Below are positions 23,562 to 38,612 of a stretch of DNA of 64,000 nt, piece after piece. Source of the DNA: Monarcha castaneiventris obscurior. Taxonomy: Eukaryota; Chordata; Aves; Passeriformes; Monarchidae. The stretch lies in the NCBI GenBank assembly GCA_026261815.1, contig JAMPIT010000890.1:7470001-7534000 (forward strand), given 5' to 3'. Below the pieces are notes generated by a model. It made no database searches. It had not been told where the DNA came from and saw nothing but the letters and a program-made list of their open reading frames with translations. How positions within the stretch are numbered: the first letter of the stretch is position 1; the number at the start of each line of letters is the position of its first letter. The translations under genes and the position numbers were made by a program.

Positions 23562-26500
23562 TATTTTATTGTTTTGGTTTTTTTTCCTATTTTTTTTTAC
23601 CAGCTAAGGAGATGGATTCTGTTTGGAAGTGTTTTGGCCTTCTGTATTAAGTAGTGTGCAGATTTGTTTTGTTCTCTGCTTTCGAAATGCTGCTTTTAGT
23701 TCCAGAATTGGATGATCATAGAATCATGTATAAAACCACACAGACAAACTGGTGTCTATAGTTAATTACTTAATGGCCTGTTTATTTCTTACAGGAAAAT
23801 GGATCCCTTTTCCACGTTTTCAGTGTTCATTACCTTTGAGAAGATAATTATTTAGCAGATGCCTGAGATAATTGTAAATTTGAATGTTACAGTTATGTGT
23901 ATGTATCTCTCCATAAAATCAGTGGAATTCATTGGCTTTATTCTACCTCGTTATAAATTGTGCTTATTTGCACACCTTGCAGATTTAGATTTGCTGCCAG
24001 GAGCTTGCCAGCTCTTTCACCTTGCTCATAATGTTTTTATTCCAAATGGTGAAAGACTCCATTTAGTCTTCCCATTAAGCAGATGGTTTATTATGTCATG
24101 TTATTTTTCTTCAGCAATAGTCTGTTGATTCTCTAGCATTACGAGGTTAGCAGATGCTCTCACACCTACTGTATGTCCGACTAAGTTGTCTGCTTTTTCT
24201 CTCCCTCACCTGTTTGCAGTAATCTTTGCCCAACAACACGCCCCTAGCGCAGCATTTTCTAGATGACACTCGGAAGCTGTAGTGACCTGGTGTTCTGAAA
24301 TCATAAGTGTGTGTTTTCCTCTGTCTGTATCAACTCTATTTTTGCTAACTTCTAAGAGGAGAGGTATCTTAGCAAAGGTGGCAAGCAGACAGTGGCTTGA
24401 CTTGAAATTCTTCCTCTGCACTAAAGGCTCCCATCTTTCTAGGCAATAGTCAGTCTCACTTTCTTCAAGCCACTTTTGGCTGTTTCTATTGCTCCAGAAA
24501 TGTCTTCCTCCTAATTTTCAGACTAAATCAGATTTGAAAAATCAAGCACTTTGTTTGACCACCAGCTCAGGGGACACTTACTTCCAATTTCCAATCTCAA
24601 GCTACAGTACTTCTGATCTCATTTTTCTAATCATTTTATCTATGTTATTTGGAAGCAAGATGGAGTTGGTTGGAAGAACCAGTTAGAAGAATTGAATTGG
24701 TTAGAAGATACCAGTTCTGTGAGAACACTGTTAACAAGAGAGTCTCTCTTTGTCTGTCTTGGCCCTTTTTTCCCCTAGATTACTCAATCAGCTTTTCAGG
24801 CATTTGCTTAATTCCCAGATTGATACATTTCTGCCCATATATAAAGCTACACGGAATTGAAAATAGCTTATAACTTTAATCCTCTATTGTAATGAAACAA
24901 GGTAAAGGAAACGGGTGTTTTGTGCAATTATATTTACATAGACAAAGTAACAAGCAAATTTGCATCCTGTTGGTTTTGAGTGAGGCTAGAACCTGTACAG
25001 GATACTAATAGGAATCACTGCAAGGCAGCAATTGATTATTGCTCTTGATCTCGTGGCTAATCAAGCTGCCAAGGCAGTGTGTTAGGCCTTCGTTACAGTC
25101 CACTGCTTTTCTTCTGAAAACCCATTCCCCAACAGTCATGCCCCTGCAACAAAACACAGCCTTTGAACTGATGAATCCAGCTGCTGTCTTTTAACACAAC
25201 CTGTTTGCAGAGCAACAGTAGGTTTGAGTTGAAGTTTAGAGCTCAATTTTTGGGTTGAGATGAGGATTTAAATGCAGAATCTCTAATACAGAATGCAATT
25301 TCCACTAAAAATCTGTTATTAGCTCAGTCTCATCTTTAATCCCAGTTGAACTGCAAATTTGAAGTTATCACTAAAAAAGTTAGAGGGGGTTTTTCCTGCA
25401 TTCTTTTCTTTCATTTTAGCATCCTTTTAATAACTCATTTACCTAGCATTCTGCTGGGGTCTTCTCTGAGTCACAGAGTCCCTTTAAAATAAGCAACATC
25501 TGGTAATCATGCAGATTAGCTGTACAGGAGGCTTAGCATCTGTTGATGTTTGCCCCAAGTTCACACATTTTAAAGGACAGTCCAAGAAAAAAACCTGTCT
25601 CTGGATTTCTAAGCAGTACTGTGCAACAGCGGTGGACATTTGCCAGGGTATTTTAAGAACAAAATGCAGCTTTTTCTGTGTGAACAACACAGTATCTGTA
25701 CTGTACAGTCTGATGTACCATGCAGTGTATCTGGTGATAACTTGCTGTCACACTGATCTTCACAGAGAAACTCTCTATTCCAGACTCTGTGTGAAGAGCT
25801 TTAAGGATAATGGATTGAATTGTGCTGTCTGCATAGTTGCAGCTTCTGGTACACAATGCAGATGCAATCCTTTTCTTACAGTACAAAAGATGTTAATCTA
25901 AAATCACATCCAGTCCCTGAACAGCTTATCTGCACCAGTGCATTATTCCTGGTACTCGATTATAGCTAGGTAATGCCTGGCGAATGACATGATTTTCAAG
26001 TTTCCCCCAAAATGAACATTTGTGGTTGTAAAAACTCGGCTCCGTATCTTGAAGCTGTGATTGTCTTGGCTTGCTCATTTTCCTGTTTCCCGTTCATGCA
26101 CTTTTTCCTAATTGGCAATACAAGATCACCTCCTCCTGGCTTAAGTCCATTATGACGTCCCCAAATGTTTCTTCATGAGTTCTCCCAGTCTTACCCTCCA
26201 TGAGTGCTGCCCTAGCAGTACTCACACGTTTTCCTACCTTATATATCCACTATACAAATGCCAATCTAAAACACCCACTTGTTTTTCACTCTCCTGACCA
26301 ATCCCTTATGTTCTGCACCTCATCTTAATTACATCCCTGTTGCTTTTGATTTGCACTCATCACACACAATATATGAAATCACATCCTCACTTGCATCTTC
26401 CCATTTACACCACCCTTCTGAAAATGAATTCAAAATTAAACTATCTATTTTGGCTTGTCTGATGTATATAATGTGTGAATCTACTATTTTAAGTTTTTAC

Positions 26501-29500
26501 AAGGTGGTTTTCCAAATGGGCATCATCCACTTTTGGAGGAGGTGAAAGTAAAAAAACCTTGTTTAAGTTTCAAAGGAAAGGGAAAAAAAAAATCTGTTGT
26601 ACAAACAGCTTTAGCATCAAACTGCCTGTGAATAGAGGAGGGAGCTTGCTGTGGGGCAGAGCCCTGGTCATGCCAGTGTCACTGAAGCTCTTGGTGGTCA
26701 GAGGTCACAGATCTCAGCTGGCAGAAGACTCTTGCTGCTGAGTGTTCTTATGGAAATGCCTACAGAAAGAATTTTTACCAAAGTTTTCTGCATGTGATGT
26801 ACCTGTAAATAGGAGGGACTGTTATGCAGTCTGCCTGGTAGAACTCTAGGATTTTTAAGTAAAAATTTTCTTTATAAGAATTAACAGGAAGAAATCTAGC
26901 ACTTTTTTCAGCAAGTACTGTAACATCACACAATGATTATTTCCAGATTTGTGGTAATTACTGTGAATTCATGTATAATAAGGTCCCTTTCATATGTAGA
27001 TACATATACACATACAATGCATACAATGCATACAATATAGAAACAATATTTTGATCAGCTTATTTGTGATCTCATGTGCAGGACTCCTGCAGTTTGTCAG
27101 CTTGTTCTCATGCTTGCATCTGAAATGTGCTGTTTCAACACCACCCTACTGGGATAATTCTGTATTTGCAGTACTTAACATCAAAGATTATATTCCTTTT
27201 GCAGTTGACACTCTTTTTTGGGTTTGTTCAGCAATAACAATAAATAAACAGCTGAACATAGTGAGGGGAGAGAAAGTGCCAGTTGTTACTGGAACAAAAA
27301 AGTTATCTCAGAATTGTCAATGATCTTGCCGTCAGGAATACAAAAATGTTCACAACATTTGGAGAACTGATGTAACTTTAGCAGCTTGACTATATCATTG
27401 TCAGTGTTCATCCCATGAAATGTATCAGATCATAGGTGACATCCCCATCTGTAGAGCCTTTTTGTGCGATGAATCTTCTCCTTTGTGTCTTTGTCAGCTG
27501 CTCGTACAGCTGTCTGCCTCCCTGTATATTACAGGAATGCACACACATTCCTCAGTGTGAACATCTTAGAATATTGAAACAAAACCAAAACAGAAAAGAG
27601 AAAAATAAGGAGGAAACCTTCATTTATATAATGCAGTACAAATCACCATGTCAGTGACTGACTTGTTTGTTGATAGTATTAGGTAGGATATTAAAGGAAA
27701 ACAATTTAATACAAATCAAGAGAACTACAGCAATATTTAGAGTAATAAATCCAGTGAGTGAAACTAATTCATATGTAGCATGGTGGTCTGTATGGAGAGT
27801 ATTAGTGGAGAATATTAATGATCTCTATCATCGCATTTCTCATCTGAGTTATTAAGGTGGCATATTTAGTTGTTGTTGTACAGATGGCTGGGTATGAAGT
27901 ATGGGGAGAAATTCAAAGGATTTTCCATAGATGTGAAATGAAGAAGTATTGCTAGAGACTCATGTTTCAATTGTCAAACAAGTGTGGCTTTTGATTTCTT
28001 CTCACCTTTTTCTGCTGGTTATTATCTGGTTTTGTTGGTCACATGTCCTGCATTTGTCCCAGGTACCTGAAATGAAATCCTAGTGCAGACAACTTTGCTG
28101 CAAGGGATTCCTGTTTAAGGTCTGCATTACAGGATTAATTATTAAGTTGAGACAAAATTCTACCTGCTTGTAGGGAATCCTTTTTCTTCAGAATTTGCCT
28201 TGAATATCACTGTCTTTATTCCTTCTTGGGGGCCAGTTCCTTATTCCATTCAAGCGAAGGAAACAAATTCTGTGGATGTGAGTCCTAGCATTTGAGCATA
28301 TGGTGGTCAACAGGTTGATATAAGGCAAGACTGAGCATAGTTTTTTCTGCAAAATACAAATATGTATATATCCATATTGCTCATTACTGGCTACTAAGAA
28401 GGGCCTTGATTCAAGACCCTCAGATGTGACTGGTAGGGTACAAAAATAAACTCTTTCCTCATGATGTCTGCATTGTCAAAAACCAGGCAGTTTCCTAAGC
28501 TGATATGCTTTTTGAAGCCTGATAAAATTTTTGAATTATTAGAAATATCCATATGCTTTTGTCTTCAAATTGAAAGCAATGTTAGCAAAAACTTTTAGCC
28601 CAGATAGATTCTTCTCTGCGTAACTTCGATGTAGCATCATGAAATCACTGGAGCTTTATGAGACTATTTCTTGTGAGACTTTTAAACAGATTGGAAAATT
28701 AAAATAAAGATTTCATTAGAAACTACCACTAGTGTAGAGATTACTCTTGAAGGCAGCGCCAAATAGTTGAATGATCTTTGTTTTGAAATATTAAATGGTT
28801 AAATTGCTTTGATCTGTTTTATATCTGATGTCTAAGCATGTACTATCTAATTTGCTAATTTGCTTTCTGATGCCTTTGTAACTGACCCCAGTCATGAAAG
28901 AAGTCAGTTGTTCAAGTTTTGTATTTAAAGAGAGAAGTAGCTAGTCCTTTTGCATATGCCTACACAAACAGTTTTGGGGAAGAGGAGTACAGAATAAGGC
29001 TAATGGCTTCCTCTTGCATTACTTCCAAAGACTGGAAAATTTATTTGTTACTGTTACCTGCAGGTTACCAAAGGCACGAGAAGAACTCCCGGTGGTGGGG
29101 AGCTGCAGTGGCAGCATCATCTTCTTAAGAATAAATGTTTAAAGTGGAAATTTTGCGGGTATTCAGGGAAGTAAGAGAGAAAGCCTTTATCCAGACAAGC
29201 TTTCAGTAAAAAAAAAGGTAGTTCAAATGCTGAATACTCCTAGCAACAAGAATACATGTTCACAACACTGGTTAATTCCTACCAAGATGTGGGAGGAGTC
29301 ACGCAAGCTATGTGGAGGTCTACTGAGAGTTTTCATGAAAAAAATTAGAAGTATTTGTGTATGACTTAAGCACCAACAGAACTTCCTAGGCACAGAGGTC
29401 AAATGGCTTCTCAAAGTCTTGCCATTTGTCTTTGCTCTCTTTTGATTATGTTGTTAATGTGCAGTACCCTTCATGAAGTGGAATTTATATGATTTACATT

Positions 29501-30812
29501 GGATTTGTTCCTGCATCTGGTCAGAGCCCGGACAGTGAATGCAGGTAGAAATGATGCTGAAAGATCAGAAGTGATCATTTTGACATGAGCCTTACCACTA
29601 AACAGAGTGCATTTGGAAAGCATGCAGTACTCCATGTGCACTAATGCAAATTTTTCACAAAAATCCTTCGCAACAAATGATTATTTGCCATAGGCAAAAC
29701 CCCAGTTGGCTGGGTTCGTCTCATTTTTCTCATAAGTTAGAATTTGAAAGTGTGTTCGTCCTGCCTGGTCCAGCCCCATATATTTCAGCCTAGCACCACA
29801 TAAACTCAAGGTGTAATGTCCCAAAATAAACATTACATTGCATAGAATATCATTAATGAGGAGGGTAAACTTAAATGCAGATTTTTAATAATCTAATTAA
29901 AAATATGTATACTTGTATTCAAGACATTGTCTTGAATTTAAGATGTTAAAACTACAACTAAAACATGTGAAATGACTATTTCTGATGCTACTGAATAGGA
30001 AGAACCTTATAATGTGGAACTACACCACATTTACCTTACAGGTTATTGTTTTTAGTGCACAAAGCCTTTCTTGCTCAGCAGCTTTGTGTTGTATAGAAAA
30101 GAGTTTTTTCTTCCAGGTTTTCTTATCTGTAGCACTGTTACTGTGTTGTTATGAATATGATGCGTTATCACTTGAGCAGCTCTTTCAGCAGGTTCTGAAT
30201 TTGTACCTTTCTGTCATCCCGCAGAAAACCCTGCAAGTTTTTTATCTCTGTGCTCACAACAGGTGTTTGAGATTTTACAGCTCTCTTCCATTGGAACTTT
30301 TTCACATGGTTGAGAGTCAAACCAGCATGAAGCAGAAAAACCACTGACATTTGTGCAAGTTCTTGAAATCAGCCTTTGCAGAATGCAGGTTTTCAGTTTT
30401 CTGTTGTGGGAGGGTAATGTGGTGTTTCAGATGAAAAGCTGAAGAATTTTATATAGGATAGATGCTCTTCTCTTTCACCCTTCCTCAAGTATGAATCAGC
30501 AGATTTATGCATAGATCAAAAAATAATTTGTCAACCTGTTTAGTTGCTGCTTTCTCTTTTGGTAGTATGAATACTTGTAATGCAGTTCTGCAATGCAAAT
30601 GTCATCAGCTGTATTTCCAAATAACATATTTCATGATTTCTTATTAATGAGCTTTTTTTCTATATCAATATATAAATGCTGGTACTGCATGGTAATGCAA
30701 GACTATTTTCTCTGCTAGAGTTTTGGTTTATAAATGATGTTGCTGCTGCTCTTGATGTATTATGCATTTTCCAGGGTAATTTCTTACATAAGCCTATGAT
30801 TATATTTTTTTT

Positions 30813-30846
30813 AAAGGAAAAGGAAGAAAGGAAAAAGAAAAAAAAG
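30813..30846 (+). repeat. Polypurine A/G tract
   Basis: About 34 bases of A and G only, following a poly(T) stretch. It is a simple low-complexity tract. Confidence 0.85.
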
Positions 30847-33800
30847 TTACTTCCCAATGCCCTTGGGACTTTTATTCCTGAACATGAGACTTAAACGGTT
30901 TTTTCCCCTAGAAAGATAGAGAAGAAAAGTCTATGTTCTGTTAAGGAAATGTTGTAGCTCACACACATTGACAATTGAATGGGATGAATCAATTCAGCAT
31001 TAGAAACTTGGAGAGAAAATTCTGAGGAACAGTGGAAAAGCTGTTCCAGGCACCCCATCTCCCTTTGTGGCATTTAAAAGGCAGAATTCTAACAGTTTTT
31101 AAACCAAGATTATGTAACACCTCTGGCACTTTAGCTAAAGTAACCCCAAATCTTAACTCTCCCAAGAGTTTCATCCTGTGGTGAGAGTTGTGCCTGGTAT
31201 GTCTGAGTGTTACCTCTGAGTTTTGGTGTGTGTTTGAGGGTTTCTTTGAGCTGACTTTCCTCCTGGTGTAGCTGCATCCAGCTTTTCCTGCAAGAGCTGC
31301 TTGCCATGCAAAGACAGAGTCCCTCTTGCTCCCTCTGTGTGTGCACAGCTGACTAGAACCAGCACCTGGTGTGAAATTCACTGCCTGCTCAATGTGTGAC
31401 ATGGACACATGGGTCCCTAGCATGGCACAGTAAATCAATCCTGTTGAAAAGAAAGGGGGGAAAAAACCCAAATAGATAAATGCTTACTAATTGTGGCAAA
31501 TGAAATGTCATCTGAAATAAAATCAGCCTTACTGTTCTTAATCCGTCAGTTTAAAAACTGTTTGTCCCCGTGAGATTACTTACTGCCATAAGCAAGCACT
31601 ATAATTTTTCTGGTTTTAAAACAGTTTCCCTTGGAGTCCAGGGAACAGGAAAGGAGCAAAGAAAAATAAAACAGATAAAATTCAGATCTTATTGAACACA
31701 GTATATAGACAGAAATGAGGAAATTCTCAAGCTGGAGCCTAATACTCTGTTTGCACAAAATACAACCTTACTGAACATGTGGTCTAGTTGAATTTAATAA
31801 CACTCATTGAAAAAAGAAAGAAGTTAAAAATTCCTATAAAAAGGATTTTTATATAAGGAAGAATAGGTATAATAAAAGTGTTATTGATCTGTGAATGATG
31901 TCAAAGCATAAAAGCCCATTCAGATGATGGTGGTTAAAAACAAAAATAAATGAAGACAGCTTTGAATATAATAATTTAGAATTTATTTAGGACCATGAAT
32001 AATAAGTCACATTAGTAGTAATTCATGTCTGTGCTGTTATGGGCCACTAAAACTGTCTTATCTTTTTATGTATTTATCTCCAGTAAGAAATATATGTTAA
32101 TATGCCACATATGTAAGTGATAAAAATCTAGAATTTGAAAGGGGAAGGTTTGACTTTTCTTGAATAGACATTTATGATAGAACAGATGGATTTGATTCAT
32201 TATTGCATGAATCTTTAAAAAGCTTTTAGTCTTCAGACCAATCATAAGGCATAGCTGGCATCTAGTACAAGTCATAAGGTGGACAAAATGTGAAAAGAAA
32301 TATCTCAGGATTTTCCTCACCTTTCTGTCATGTGCACCATTTATTTTTGGCTTTATTGGTGTTCTTGGTTTACAGGAGAAGGGGAAGTGTATGAAGTTAA
32401 ACTTTAATGGCCTAGGTGGAAGAAAATCACTTTTCTTCTAGAAGAGATCTAGAGTAGTTACACAAATCAGCTTAGAGGAGGTTTTCAGCTGCAGAAAATC
32501 CTCCTATCAGAGGGCTAGCCCAGCCAGGACAATGCAGATAGGGGCTGTGCCCCACTGCTTCTATTAATCATGCTGTGCTAGTTTCATACTGCAGGGGCTG
32601 CAAGCACTGCAGGTTTGCTTATCAACACTTGCTAAGTCTTTTGTGGCTTTCCTCCACCAACCTCCAGTGGAACAGGTGCCAGAAAAACTGAGAAAAAAAG
32701 GCTGTAGTCAAGGAATTACATGCTAAACCAGAAATAAATAAGTAAACCAAAGCAGAAAATTATGGCAAAACTTTGACTGATGTACTATTCAAGCATACAA
32801 GGAGTAGCATTGGTGTTCATCTCCTTCAAGGGAATGATTGCAAGTTATGCACTTAGAATTAGAGAACTTCAATTATGCAAATCAGAATTCCGCACATGGG
32901 GAAAAGGCACGTTTTCCAGACTGGTGAGAAGACAAAACCTTACCACTAAAATTAAAACCCAGTGAAACTCAAGTCTCTCTTCTGTTCTACTCTTTCCTAC
33001 TTTCTATAACCTCCTCCCTTCCCACTTTAATTCTTTTTCCTTCCAGTCTTCAATATCAACAATACTTCACCTCTGACTTCCAAAGTAGTATTCTCCACAT
33101 TATGCAGATCAAGAAAAAGCAAGTGCAGAGCTCTAGATGCACATTAGATAGATCTTTCTAAAAATAGGTGGTCTCTATGGCAATATTTCACAGTGCCCTT
33201 GAAGGTGAAAATTCAGTTTTGCTAAGCAGAAGCCTTTCAGCAAAAATGACAGATCTCACTTCTATAAGGAGATTGCTATTGTCAAAGCTGTATATTCAGA
33301 AAGTCACAAGTATTTTTTAAAAAGTCAGGAACTAGACAAACTCTTCCTCTAGAAACTGTTGCATTTTACTCTTTCATTACTTTTATATTATTTTTGTCTC
33401 CTTTTGTTCAGCTCTACAAAATTTCATAGTTTGATTTTCTCAATTTATGACCAATACCTTTATGAACTGTCTACTTTATTATAGAAATTAAACACTCAAA
33501 CAACTCTCATTATCACTTCAAGAATTGCTTGTGTTTGTAAAAGTTGCCTGAATATTGAGTATAATTGACTAACATTGCTCTGTAGGATAGCCTTTGTTAA
33601 AGTTTGGCTGGCTAGAAACTTCACTCCTAGGTACAAGGTCATTTAAAATAGTGGGCATAGACCATGGGAAAGCAGGACCCCTGTTTTCAGCAAATGACAT
33701 CACAAGGATAAGGTAAAGCATTTGTTCTGCTCAATTCTTAAACTGTGGGAATTTCTAAGATTAGTACTGGTGGAATTTTGAATTATACTTCTGTCCTCCT

Positions 33801-36800
33801 GGAGTTTGGTAGTCTGACGTGTGTGCATTAAACACCAAAGGGACAGATCCATGCACATGTATTGTGGGTCTCGCATAGGCAATAAACAAGTGATTTCATA
33901 TCAGCTTATCAGCTGTATATCCCCTGATGTTTTTCATCATTCTTAGTCTTAGAAAACACTAAGAATGCTGTGAAATAAAAAGGAACTGGAGTGGGCAATA
34001 AAGAAACCATCAAAGTTAGTTACAAACTGATTTTCAGTGTGCAGTACATATCTACATACATGTAGAACACATGTAAAATTATAATGTCAATGAATTCTTG
34101 GGTGCTTTCCTAATAGTAAACATGGAGTTGGAAGCTTTGAGAAAGCCTTGAGAGTCACACATATGATTTTCAGTGCCAAGTCGTGTCACATTACTACTTA
34201 GTGTATCAGACCCTCATAACATCAGAAATCATCTGTATTTGCATATGGCCCTGCTGTACTGAATTAATATAGCAAAAGTGCCTTAAGAATCTGTCTAGTC
34301 TAGTAAGAACCTGTCATTATTTAATAAAATTTCTTGGGGATGTGCTGTTTAAGTGAAGCCCCATAGAATCATATAAAAACTAATACAAAAACACAAATGT
34401 GGCAAATTAATGTGAATTGCTTTTACTATATTTGTGTCGATTTTAACTTTATTTTCCATGAGCACTAGGTGATTAGATGTTGTGGTGGGACTTATAATGA
34501 GAATATTAGAACCTGGAATGATAATTTGCTGCTCCTGTAATTCCTTTGTCTTCAAAACAGAATTTAAAATAATCTACAATTTGGCTCTACTTAGCAGGTT
34601 TATTTTTTGTAGAGGATCAGAAAACCCCTATGAGAATGTGAAGCTGCCAGAGCAACATGAGAACTGCTTTATCTGTTACTGAGGAAGCCATTGCTCAGTT
34701 TTCCTGGTCTAGGCTAAAAAAAAAGACTTTTTAATGAATTTTACTTGGGTTCCCTTTCCCATGTCACATGTTTGAAACATGTTTTGAACATTAGGAGTGA
34801 CAGAATGTGTCATAGATATTTATAAAAAAAAACACATGAGAGGGCACTGAGAGGGAATTTATTTACTTTTTGTATGTGTATTGCATCTCTTCCCTGAAGC
34901 ACTGTGTATCCCAAGAGCTTTTTCCTCTCCATTATGAATCATTTTCATATCCACTGAACACTGAAACTGCTTTTCAGATTAATAATAAAAATACATTTTT
35001 AAGGCAACAAATCTGGAAAACAAAAGCCTGTGCACAGCACTTACATTGCTGCAAGACTTTCTTTTTCTATAACTATGAGGAAAAACCCCACCAAGTCAGG
35101 AATAGAAGGCTTATGAAAAGCTTATTTGTTCTTTTGTTATTCACACAGATAAAGCAACCGTGAGGTTTGAAATGCTGCTATCAAACCCAAAAGATATTAG
35201 TTTGTTGAGGCGCTAAAATACACTTCAGGTTGTACTGAATGGCTCTGGTAATAAATCTGAAGGTAACATACATCAGTAAAATATAGTTTGAAAATACCTC
35301 TAAAGGAATTATTTCATGCTAATAGTTTACTGACTTCTTTAATTTCAAGGAGTATACAAGCTGTGTGTTATTACTGTCTCCAAGTAAAAGAAATAGAATT
35401 GAGAGATGCACCAAAAGTTACATCTCATTATTCATTACAAGTGCTCAACCTGCCCAGATGATCAGCTTTTAGCATATTTTTGTGCAGCATGTAAGTAGCA
35501 AAGCTATGCTAAGCACATTAATGGATGCCTTCATGAACAAACATAGAGATGGAAAAAAGCTCTGTTCAATCTTAATTCTAAATGATCACTTAGGTGCCCC
35601 CCTCCCTTCCTTTCTTCGTTTTCCTGTTCCTCCCTTCCCTCCCTCAGGGTTATTGAATTTTGTATCATAGACTATGTATGTGGTTTTTCCCTCATCCTCC
35701 CTCTGCCCAGCGTTTTCTGCCCTTTCTCAAGTACACTTTGCCCAAGGCACCACGGTTCTGGCTGAGGGGCTCAGCTGTGCCCTGCAGTGTGCTCGTTGGT
35801 GCTTCACTGCCTTCTCCTTTGCTTCCTCCCATGGAAATTTCACTTTATTATTAATCTGAAAATAAAGTTAGGTCAAGCACTGCATGCAGGGGTGCAACAA
35901 GCCCTTTACACTTCACAGTGGTGTAACTTTCTTAGCTAGAATAAAATTTGTTGCCTGGTGAAAAGCATAAAACCTGGGGATTGCTGAGTCAAAGGTGAAT
36001 GTTCCCTAATTAAATTCCAGAATGCAGTGTAATCTTTGCTATTGCTCTGTTAGTAATGCATTATTATAAGACTGAAGATGGAAAATAATGTGCATTGTGT
36101 AAAGTGACCATTACACAGCATGGAATAACTGGGGCTTCTGTTTCTTCTTCCAAGGTTTTCTGAACAAGAACATTACAGAATATTGATTAGTCATAAGAAT
36201 TATAATGTTTCTCATTACTACTTGACTGTGCAAAATTAAAAAAAAATAGCAAAATAAATTTCTGTAAGTTATAATCTGTCTTGTTGTTCCCTTGAAAATA
36301 CAGAGGTGGGGTGTTTCAGTCTTTCCCCTGGCAAATTTGAACCACAGTGTTAAAGTGGGAATTTGACTGTTGCTTTTCATAGAGCTCTATGAGCTCCAAG
36401 CTGTCAGTTTAGAACAAGTTTGGATCCAGCTATGATTTTGACTCCCACAAGTTGTTAGGTTTGCAGCTTTACTGTTTAAAATAGAGTAAAATTGTATACA
36501 AACTCTGTCATTCGAATCCATGTTGTTTTCTTTTGAGGACTGTTGGCTGTGCTACTGTACAATAGTCTTATCAACAGAATAAGACACTTTGCGTACTTGC
36601 TGGGAAAGAAATGGGCTGAAAATATTCTATGGTGGTTTCAGAAAAGAATCTTAAAGTATTACCTGCAATTCAATGTGCAGTATAATGCTAACTAAATTAC
36701 TATTTCATAAAGCAGTTTAACAACATTTTAATTATATTTCAAAAAACAAGATGTCATATGGTTTTGCAGTTTGTCTTAGGAGTGCTACCACATTTATTAA

Positions 36801-38330
36801 TCTGCATTTTCCCTTTTTCCAACGTTTTGTTACTATTTCCAGCATTTTGTAGTCTGAGCAGTTTCAGAGTGAAACTTCTTTTATTAGATCACTTGACAGC
36901 TTTAATGCTAACAAATTTTGCATCTTCAAGAGGGAAAAGGGCGAATTTTGATTCTTGTCTGTAAGAGAGCATGTTGAACACAGAGAACTGGTCATAAACC
37001 ACAGCAATCTAAACAACTCCCCATCCCTTGTAATGTGGGTGACAAAGAATCTCAGTGGTTAAGATTGGCATTATTCAGACGTTGCATAATTGCAGTCCTA
37101 GGACAAGCAGCTCTTTTTAGCTTTAACAGAACCTCTGAGGTGGATAGATGTCCCTGTCCCTTCCTTGAGAGAACACACAAGAATTTTAGCATCTGAAATA
37201 TCGAGACATGTCTAATTTTAAAGACATAATGATATCCCAACTACCCCTGCATTGCATCCTAAAGATTTCATGTGTTCTGTATGAAACTGTTTTTTCATAT
37301 AAAACATGGTGAACTGACTGCCATGTGTGGTAAAACTAGAGAACTGTGACAATTTTCTGTGAACTGACAATCCCAAATTTATACTGAGAGTACAATAGGT
37401 GATTTTATTTTAAGTTATATACAGTCTTTTCTGGTTCCTTTTCCTGTGATGAAGGAGAAGTTAAAAACAAAGACCACAGAATTACAGAAACCCATTGATG
37501 TTCTCACCCAAAGACCAGTGAAATAAAATGAAGTTTTTGCCACTTTTTTCAGTGAGGACTGAATTAGCCTGAATCTCAGGAAGCAGCTTCAGGAATAAAA
37601 TTAATAAAAACGAAATAGCTTTCTGTTAGAAAATAATTCGCTTTCTTTTCTTTTTTTCTTTATCAAAACAACAGGAAAAAAATAATGTAGAATATCCTCT
37701 TTGCTTAAAGACTCCCTAGCATCTACTCTTCAGACAGAATTTAAGTATTATATCATTACATTTTATTGTGACTTCTCAGAAAACTAAATACCATGACTTA
37801 TCTTTCAAAAAGGGTCAACTGGAATTACACAGACTTAACTGAAATCGCAAAATGTCCTGCATATTTCCTCCAGACATTTTTAAGGGTTAGTACAAAACTC
37901 TAGCAAAGCTCAAACCTCAATCATTAGACAAATCTTTTGAGGTTTGTCTCCTTTTCTGTAATTAGTTTTAGTGGGCGTATTATTGAAATTCAGCCTGGTG
38001 TCTGCTGCATGGTAATGGTACGTTTTGGCAAGACTACTGGAGTTAATTTGAAAGGAGGAATGATGTTTAAGTTATTTCCATTTAAGCACTCAGTCTTACT
38101 TGGGGTATATCTCTCATGCTCAGAGCAGCATTATGAGGTCCTCTTTTAAAGTGTCCAATATATTAATATAGTATTAAGGAGCTTTCTTTCCAGCAGGGTT
38201 CTAATGTGCTACCCCTGCACACTAAAATGTTCAGAAGTAAATTCCAATTATTAAGGGCCCTAATTCAGAGCTCTCTAAAGTTAGTGGGCTAATTTGTAAA
38301 TTCCTTGGTAAGAAACCACTGAGTTGTATC

Positions 38331-38358
38331 CTTTAAGGGCTGAACTGAAGCCCTTAAG
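38331..38358. other. Short inverted repeat (stem-loop)
   Basis: TTAAGGGCT and AGCCCTTAA are perfect complements separated by a 7-base spacer (GAACTGA). It is a 9-bp stem with no nearby gene to tie it to, so only the structure is claimed. Confidence 0.6.
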
Positions 38359-38544
38359 AAATTTTATATAAGCGCACCTGGGAATATAAATTAGATTCTT
38401 TCTACATAATTTTTAAAGTTAATATATATGATATAGTTAGCTATCCTGGGGAGGAAGGTCAGAAGTTACCCTTCTCAGACAGGAAAGCAGTCCTGAATGA
38501 GTGAGGAGACAGTAAAAGAATCATTAAAGAAAGGCAGGGGGAGG

Positions 38545-38612
38545 AAATAAAAAAAATATTTTAAAATATTAAAAAAAAAAGAAAGTAAAACAAAAAAGAG
38601 GAATATAAAAAA
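38545..38612 (+). repeat. A-rich low-complexity tract
   Basis: Long A runs broken by TATTTTA and single G or C bases. No retroelement body is recognised next to it. Confidence 0.8.

Noticed and set aside
23715..23730. CATAGAATCAT as a CR1 tail in reverse orientation
   Set aside because: The following DNA does not continue into CR1 3' UTR; 11 bases alone are not enough. The same holds for CATAGAATCAT at about 34,363.
29644..29651. ATGCAAAT octamer (POU-type site)
   Set aside because: A single 8-mer is expected by chance in 64 kb of AT-rich DNA and has no gene nearby.
30989..31471. 160-codon open frame, minus strand
   Set aside because: No recognisable domain, no splice or promoter context, overlapping frames of similar length; composition is not coding-like.
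35590..35860. C/T-rich block with several 60-codon frames
   Set aside because: Frames arise from pyrimidine bias; the short GC-rich part may be a repeat fragment but no family could be recognised.
37474..37500. CCACAGAATTACAGAA as a reversed CR1 end
   Set aside because: No CR1 body follows.
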